Origin: Pleuronectes platessa
Taxonomy: Eukaryota; Chordata; Actinopteri; Pleuronectiformes; Pleuronectidae
Assembly: GCF_947347685.1 (NCBI RefSeq)
Contig: NC_070627.1
Location: 24,907,476 to 24,971,475, forward strand
Reading direction: 5' to 3'
DNA length: 64,000 nt
Each line of letters opens with the position of its first letter. Position 1 is the stretch's first letter. Shown piece by piece: positions 56,101 to 64,000 of the stretch. Position numbers and translations under genes: made by a program. Under the pieces are notes generated by a model. It was given only the letters and a program-made list of their open reading frames with translations. It was not told the DNA's origin and searched no databases.

Positions 56101-59100
56101 CGGTGCAGCAGCTTGCTGGATTGATGTCTCTTCTCCTGTACGCAGGGTAACTTTCTAGAGTTGTACTTCTGTTTGTGTCAAGGGCCGATTTCATTAAGGT
56201 TCACAAATTGTATGCAACATCTGGAAAAGAGGTGTCACCGACTCAGTTGTTGTTTTGGTCCAAGATGCTGGTGCTTTGTGCGTCAAGCTTTGTCAAGCTG
56301 CTTTTTATGTGCAGTTAAACAGGCACTAACACACTTCTTCAGCTGTGGAGCAGTTTGAACACTCAAGCATTTACAAAGATTTTATCGTATGATACTTAAG
56401 TGCTGACTTCCTTGTGACCTTACTGGAGAGGCAGTTGGGAGGGTAATGATGATCACACAGCAATGTCAACCGTCTGGGCTCAGAGCTCGATGTTGTCTAA
56501 TCCAAGCTCTCAGGCAACACACTGCTTTCTTTCTGGGGAGGTGATAATTTACTGGAGAGGTGTTGGGAGCCTGGAGTGCGAGTCTATCCTCTCAGTATTT
56601 TGTGAGGGGGCCAGCACAGGCTGAGGTATCTAGCACAGACAGATGCCCAACGTGGGCTCGGCTGCCACCGATTTGGGAATGTAGGCTACGAGGGGGAACA
56701 CATGGTGGGGCAAAGGTAGCAGGGGACCCAGGGGAGGCCGGCAGATGGGCCTATACTACACAACTCAGAGAGATCCACTTCTCTCTGGACGCAGCCCAAC
56801 ACTGCCAGGTCAGAGAGTGAATCACCGTCCTCTTTAGATCCAGGTGGCTCTATGTTTGACCTCACCAGTCACTTGTTCATGCCTCGCCCTCCACTATTCT
56901 GACAAACAAAAAGAAAGGGAGCCTGTTATAAGTTCAACTTTTCATCTGCAGTCCCTGGATTTAGTTTTCGTTTAAAAGTTTGGGGTTAATCAAAAATCTA
57001 AACTTTGAGCTAAAGGAAGCTAATAAACTGTCTTTTGGCTTTGTGACTATGGGTAACACCTTTGAAATGACACAGGCACTTGATTCATGTATAAAAACAC
57101 TGGTCAGTCTATCTTAAGAATAGGACTTTCTTTTTACATCCTATTAACTTGAAGGTTGTAATTCTCTAATTAAAGGACAAGAAGGGATAATGACTTGTTT
57201 TGATGCAATAAAAGCAGTGTTTACTGAGAGGAGGACACGTGACAGAGGTAATGTGTTGACAAATAAGATACACACACAGTGATAAGTATAACCATATGCA
57301 ATGATAGAATCACTTGAAAACATAAAACCAATGTGGCAGCACTTATTACATATAATGGGTGGATTAGTGGATAATTACAGTGAGGCAAAAGTTCAAATGA
57401 CGATTAAATCCCATAAAGCTCCACCTCTGTAAATCCTCCTTGTATGTGTGTAATGGGAACTGATAAACGGGGTAAAAGGGTAACCCAGGAATTGCCCCGA
57501 GCTTGTATTCAATAACAATGCAATTTCAGAGATGCTTGTATTATTTATTGAAGTGCTGTAGAGGGCACTGAACAAATTTTCTTTATTGTCCAAATGGCTT
57601 CTTGCAAATCCTGGTTCACTGTATGCGGGTTTGACAATTATTACCCTGGAAACAACGTCCTCTGCAAAGGACAAATAGACTCCTCAATATAAGTGTGCGG
57701 TGATACATATGTTAATATACCAGAGCTGTTTTCATAAGCTTTCCAGGGCATTAGCTGTTCAATTTACTGGCCCCATCCAGGGGAGTGTAATGCAGATAGC
57801 TTGGTTAAACCATGTCTGGTCTTGATGCTTAGGCTATAGTAGCAATGCTGGAAGGAATACTGGGTAAAAGCATGGTGTAATGATATTCCATCTGTGTTAG
57901 ATTTTATGTTCAAAGCTGTACAAGAAGATGAGGAAAAAAGACTGCTGATTAACTCAAAATGAAGAATCATATGTAAAGGTAACACAGGGTGAATTACTTA
58001 TCCTCAAATAAATGTCGTGATTCGTGCAAAACTTTGGCTAATTAAAGAAATCAGTCCAATATCTTCTCACATGGGATCAACTCTGAATAAGTATGCTGTA
58101 GAAGGGACCTTTTAATTTTACTAATGTATGTGATCCAGAAAAAAAAAAAACTGCAGTAGTGTAATCAATCAGACAAAGCCTATTTCTGACACGACCTGGT
58201 ATGAGGCAAGGTGTGTCCCCCGGGCCCCGGGCCCAGCTCAGACTGAGACTAATGACTCTCTGGCTTGCCTGGGCTTAGCCTCGCCGTGGTCCTCCCCACC
58301 GACTTTGAGCTGCTGCAGCGACCGCGAGGAGGCTCCTCCGCTCCCATCCAGTCAGGTGTGGACTTGTGTTATCAGCCACAGGTCCACCTGCACCGCCAGC
58401 CATCTGCATGGGCCGCATCCCCGAGGGGGGGGGGAGACTTTGCAGGCCTTCAGAGGCAAGAATAGGTCTTTTAAAGATTTCACACCAGTTCCTGCAGGAT
58501 AAGCTCTGAGTCGAGCTCCTAACACGGCACTTTGAAATACCCTCCAACTTTAAGGGGATCAGCCTCGGTGCGCGGTCACAGTAATTTAGGCTCTGATGCC
58601 TCTGACCTTCAGCCCGAAGAAAGAGTGGAGAAAACAGCAAGCAAATAAAAATTTAATGAGATTTTGTGTTTTGCTGAAGCCTACCCCAAAGTATCTATAA
58701 TAAAGCTGCACAGAACAGAGGGAGGGTATTGATCAACAGACTCCAATTTCACTTCAGGTGAGATTTCTGCTTGTTAACACTCACTCGCTGTCCTCTCTCT
58801 GTTCGAGAATAAAAATGTCCATAAAAGCATCTTCTCCTTCTGACATTAACATGCTGCTCTGGCTTTATTGTTCATGCCCGACATAAATATGAAAATCCTA
58901 TTTCTCTCTTCCTCACCAAAAATTGGTCATGCGCGGGATCTCCTCCTCCAATGTCTTGTATAATTCTGCCATGGCCAGCGGCGTGTCTACCATCACAAAT
59001 GCATGTTGAGCATATAGGCATTGTTCAAATTCACACAACGTTATTAGAAATTATAGACAAGATGCCAAGACTTTATTGAGATACCAAATACGTCTGAACA

Positions 59101-62100
59101 TACTCTGAACTCAGGGGGGATGTGCATAAAATGTCTAATAAGACATCTTGGACATTTTTTTTTATGATGCAATGAGTCATTTGTGGGTTTTTTTATATTA
59201 ATTCGGTGTGGTAATCATATACCTTCACTCACCTGCTGGAGGCTGGAGGAAGCTCCTGCGGTGCACTGAGGTTGTTTCCTCATTTTGCACAGGTAATTGG
59301 CCGTGTGCCCCAGGGGGAGGATCTATTCCATCTACACTCTCTAACAGGATTGATGATGGCTGGTCCGCTGGTTACATTTAATGCGACCAGCGCTAGACTG
59401 TTGCACCTCCACCATCGAAAACACTGTATACATTTTGACTAATTGTTCTACTGTGTTCGAACGAGTTGGAAACGAGTGTGCACTCGGCTGCGCCCTTTGC
59501 TGCTGCTTCACAAAAATAGTTTTATGATCTGATGACACTGCCAGCAGGACATCATTTGTCTGTGAGTCAGTGAACATGCTGTGCACCATCAGCTCCGCCA
59601 TTTTTAGCTTGTTGCTGTGGGTGTGTCACGCCTGCGAGCCAGTGACTAGCTTGCTTCTCGCAAACACTGTGATAATAGGAAGCTGCCATGTCCTTCAAAA
59701 GTTTATGAGGCACTGACCCTCAATTGTACAAACCTTATGTAAATTGCTTAGGTCAGTCTGATAAATGCTACCTGTAAATTTATGAGCTCACGTCACCGGC
59801 ATAATCAAAGCTCTTCAATATGCTGAATAAGATACTTCTTCTCTGTTTGTAGGCAAGTTAGAACCTCGATCCTGCTGTGAAAAATCAGCAGATAAAAACA
59901 TAACAAATTTAGTACCGTCAGTATAGAGGGTTGTTGAAGGACCTGAAACACCTACATTAATATTAATAGTGCTGCTGTCAACAACCTGCCCTCATACCAG
60001 CACTGTGCTCAGACAGAAGTAAAGAGGATATGATTTTAAATGATCTCTTTGGAAGTCATGGAGATGCTTGACAGATGCTATCATACCGTACAGGAGTAGA
60101 TTTGAGACATTTGGTGCATGAGAGAGTGATACTGGACAAAGACCTGCATACACACTCTGAGGGGGGGGGGTTCCAATTGCACTGTAATGTTGCTGTGCCA
60201 CTGTATATTAGTTAAATCATAAAATCTGGAATCCTCTCTGAGCCATGATGATGATGATAACTATGAATGAACAATTTTCTGTGTGAATGAACTGTAAGTT
60301 GTCCAGACCTTTCAAACAAGTTGTGTGTAGCTGGTCTATGTTTGACTTGAATTCACAATTTCAATGAAGATTTTGAATGTATCGTTAGAATATGGAAATA
60401 TCTGTCTAAAACTTAATATCATTCTCACAGAGAAAATTTCTGATTTCCAAAAAGAATACATTTGTCCTGATGAGAACATTACTTGATGTTGTTTAGGAAA
60501 TCACTTCACAGTCATCCAAACATATCGAGCTTCACTTCTAATTCCAGAAATCTGGCTGTATGTATCTCGCATATCTCGAGAAGTGGTCATTTATCAGTTC
60601 CACATTCAAGTGTGGAATTCTGTGCCATTAAGACATGAAATATATTGTATATTAATATACTTTGGATAAAGAGGCGATCCGTGCTCTGTAGCAGCAGTGG
60701 CTGGGACTAGGAATTGGAGTTGTTTGGGTTCTTTCTGATACCGCAGTGAAATCGATACCTTTGAAATGGTACTCGTACCTAAATGGCGCCAAGATAAATA
60801 CTTGCTGCTTAAGAAAAAGCCCAACATAAGCCTAGATAAATTGGAAATGTAACATATAAACTCTTTACAGTTTAAAGTATACTTAAATATACAAATATAA
60901 AAGGGAGAAAGTGCAAAACTCTTAACAAATCTACATAACAAAACCACATCATAAATACAATCCAACACAACAACAATAATTTAACCCTAAATAACATTTT
61001 CAGCGCCTAAAACGGCAAAATACTTCAGATCCAAACTCGTGGTCAATTGTCTTCACACTCCCGGGACCAGGAACCGCCCACAATGCACTGAATTAGTTGT
61101 GTCATTGGGTCACGCAAGCAGACAAACACGGAGCATCCTCCGTGCTCTCAAATGTATCCTGTGCATTTCTCAGGTCCACAAACACATTTACTTTCACCTA
61201 CCAAATTATGAAGAAGGATAAATATAAGAGAGAGTTATCTCAAAATCTACGGAAATAAAAAAAATACTATCTATATCACTAACAACAGATATTCTTTGTT
61301 GTTCAGCTGAACTAACCCTGTAAATATACAATAGTTAAAGAAAACCTACAGACAACACGTTCCTCACAGCTACCTAATGTTTACATGCAGTCACTATTCT
61401 GGGCTCCCATTGTGTCCCTTGGAGATCGGTCTCATACATTTTGTCCTCGTTCTGCAGCTGAACATATTGACCGCACACTACGTCGTCTTTTACCTTAACC
61501 TCCAGCATTACTGTGCCACCATCTTCTACAAGTTCACAACCTCCACAATACAGACGCAGGAGCTCAAAGTGATGCTGTGTTGTTTCCATTGTCAGTCGGA
61601 TGTTGTTCTTCAGTGGACGTCCGAATACCTTATAACATTTCCAACAGGAGGCAGGATACAGCGGCAGAGCCAGAGCAGAGATTATTTTCAGGGATGATGA
61701 CCTCGTTGACATTGATCTCCTCTACATGAGAGGAGATGAAAGAAGCGACCAGGTGACGCTTATCTGATGCTGGAGCAGATTATCTGATTTCTGTGTCTAA
61801 CTGACCGGAATCCTGCTGCCACAGCTTTTTTTTCTTTCTTCTGCAGAGCTCACATATCTTAACTTGATCTCAGACCATAAATCAATCTCTGGCTTTGTGT
61901 TTATTTTTTTGTCTAGAGACTGTTCAAGCAAATGTAAAAAGGTTTAATTCACACATATTAAGGCCAATCGTCACTGATGGCTGACAAAATATTATATCAC
62001 AGCCTTGTCTGAAACATATTATACTTATACTAGTTATAATACCTAGACTTATTTCACATCTGACAATATTGTGGATATTTAAAATTTGTTGCGTAACTTT

Positions 62101-64000
62101 AAGAAAAGGTACACTTATAAAAATAAAAGGAATAATCCCATCACAGTGATTCTTTTCGATCAAATGTAGTGTTTGGACATGCCTGTGGAGCGCAGCTATC
62201 CATGGCACTGAAATAATACAATTATAGCATGTTAAATGTGTTTTGTTGTCTATGATCAGATCCATAGGCTTAAATGAGGACAGTACAAAGCACAAGGGTA
62301 AACATATTGTTCAAAACAACATTCAGAATTTTTTTTTATGTTGAAGTATAAACTGTATAAATAATGTATGCATCCTGCTATAATAGCTGCTAGTAGCCTA
62401 ATAGGCATAGATCCGCTGTGTATTCTTAAATTATTATGTTTCATTCCTCTCGCTTTAATTTTCTTCAATCGAACCCTCATTTCCATGGCTTTCGTTGTTG
62501 TTGATGAAAATCAAATAAAACACTTTTCTCCAAGAAAGCTGAAGCTCCATCTCATTGATGAGGTAATGATATATGACATGGGTCAGACAGGAAGAAGTTG
62601 CGATGGTGACGATAGTCATTTAACATATTCACTGGCGCACATTGGATTACGATCAGCAATTTTACGGTTGATTTAGTGGCACTTTATTCTCTCTTTTGTA
62701 GCAGAGATTTCACAATCAAATGTGCATCAGCCATCCTTTTTATCATCTCATGTTTGCTGAGCCAGCAAAGACCAGTTTATTATCACTGAGTATTTCATTA
62801 GGACCAATACAAATACTTTTTATTTGTTTTTTTTAAAGGAAGCCCTCCTGTGCAGCTGACCAGTCATCATTACTGAGCCTGCTCGCCACAAAGTCTCCAA
62901 GAGTCACTGGTCCGAGAGGTGAGGATTTAACCTAACCCAGACCCTGACCCAGACCCAGCCCACCCATGAGCAATAGACTGTATATTAAGATGGTTGACTT
63001 CCCCAAAGGTGTAGCCAAAATGTCTTGATCGCCCCCTGGTTGCTGGCAGCATTGGAGGTCATAAATACTGTCTACTCCATGTTGGTGAATGGGACATGGG
63101 CCAAACAAAAAAATGTATCAAATAATTTTTTTCTCAAAGATTCATTGCAGCTAAACCTCTCAAAAATCTGAGCAGACACATCCTTAATGTTTTTGATCAC
63201 CTGTATCAACATTGTGTTGTTTGTCAACGTTTTGACAAATGTATGTTTTCACAGAATGTGCGCAGTGGAAAATGTGTGAAGGTCATCTTTAAATGAAAAT
63301 AAATCTTCATGGTCCTGTTCTTAGTGGAGAGATTGCAGAGGAAATTGGAAAGTATAACAGATGGCGGACCCATTGTTGATTTACACATTTTCAACTGTTA
63401 ACAGTGAAAAAAAAAAACTGTAAATAACATCCTTGAAGATTGAGTTGTCAATTTATTTATTTATTTTACACTTTGAGAACTCACTGTGCCACAAATCTGC
63501 AGATTGCGATAAAATTTCTCATGTGGTTACCTTTGACACAGATCATGTAGATTATCGTTAATGTCCAAAGGCTCTCATCCGCTGTAACATACTGGAGGCT
63601 AGTGTCCTTAAGAAGACTCTGCCATGCAGGCTGTGATGCTGTGGCACCCCACCAACCTCATACCTTTCCCACCTGTCAAGTTGTAAGCAATGTGCGCGCT
63701 GTGGTTGTCTTTAAAATTAACAAGAAGCTGAAGCAAAGCCCAGCAGATGGGCAGCAGGAGCTGTGTTTACCCAGATGGTATTTGAATTGACAAAACAGCA
63801 AAAGACCTAAGCAATGACTAATGTGTTTGTTATGAGATAAAGAATTTGTGTGTGTTTTTTGAATGTGCACGGGAGTCATTTAAAACAAAACATAATAATT
63901 AAGATGCCAAATCAAATTGAAAGGCTTTACTAACATCTGAAAAGCTGATGCCGGCGCAGTTGCACCGACAAAACAGCAGCGCACACTCACCGGCTCTGTG
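56101..64000. other. Intergenic DNA downstream, no gene recognised
   Basis: Contains a GC-rich stretch with a G run (58256-58440), a poly-A run near 58138-58150, a poly-G run near 60162-60171, an unclassified decayed repeat-like stretch at about 60660-61060, and a fragment at 62985-63130 (gactgtatattaagatggtt) related to the repeat at 27421-27692. The 58.3 kb ORFs are a by-product of high GC and match nothing I know. Confidence 0.45.

Noticed and set aside
58265..58640. Overlapping ORFs on both strands near 58.3 kb
   Set aside because: GC-rich composition removes stops; translation resembles no protein and contains a poly-G derived stretch.
1..64000. CRISPR arrays, operons, bacterial defence systems
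   Set aside because: The window is vertebrate DNA with introns and eukaryotic repeats; no regularly spaced repeats of that kind are present.

Overview
The window is vertebrate, and almost certainly teleost fish, genomic DNA. The evidence is one large intron-rich gene with clean GT-AG introns, plus several repeat types familiar from ray-finned fish: a 1600 bp Tc1-like transposon, a tRNA-headed SINE, fold-back MITEs, a Harbinger-like element, a Penelope-like remnant and long TG and poly-G tracts. The species cannot be named from the sequence.

The only protein-coding gene I can support is on the + strand, coding from about 12612 to 44978. It is an L1-family neural cell adhesion receptor. The cytoplasmic exons (KEKEDLHPD, then SDNDEKPLKGS) and the order of six Ig and about five fibronectin III (FN3) domains identify it as chl1 (close homolog of L1). 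Thirty coding exons join in consistent phase. Four look like in-frame cassettes: an 18-nt microexon between the signal peptide and Ig1, a 27-nt microexon between Ig2 and Ig3, and two Ser/Thr/Pro-rich or glycosylation-site exons (75 and 72 nt) between FN3-4 and FN3-5.

The main anomaly is in coding exon 27 (40815-40974). Its frame breaks at about 40907 and meets a stop at 40916-40918, although the homologous frame resumes two bases out of register and the flanking splice phases need the two missing bases. This is either a sequence error or a disabling allele. Skipping the exon would restore the frame.

Layout: 1-12513 is upstream non-coding DNA, with one repeat near 9.3 kb and possible regulatory sites. 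12514-44978 is chl1, with repeats inside its introns: TIR elements near 12.8 and 36.7 kb, a LINE-type tail near 15.4 kb, a 41-base G run at 16.2 kb, a Tc1-like element at 33.7-35.3 kb and a SINE at 43.7 kb. 44979 to about 45.9 kb is the 3' UTR region, running into a fold-back MITE. The remaining 18 kb has no recognisable gene. It holds a Harbinger-like element with a MADF-like remnant (47.4-48.1 kb), a TIR element near 49.9 kb, a decayed Penelope-like element (54.8-56.1 kb) and AT-rich unique DNA.
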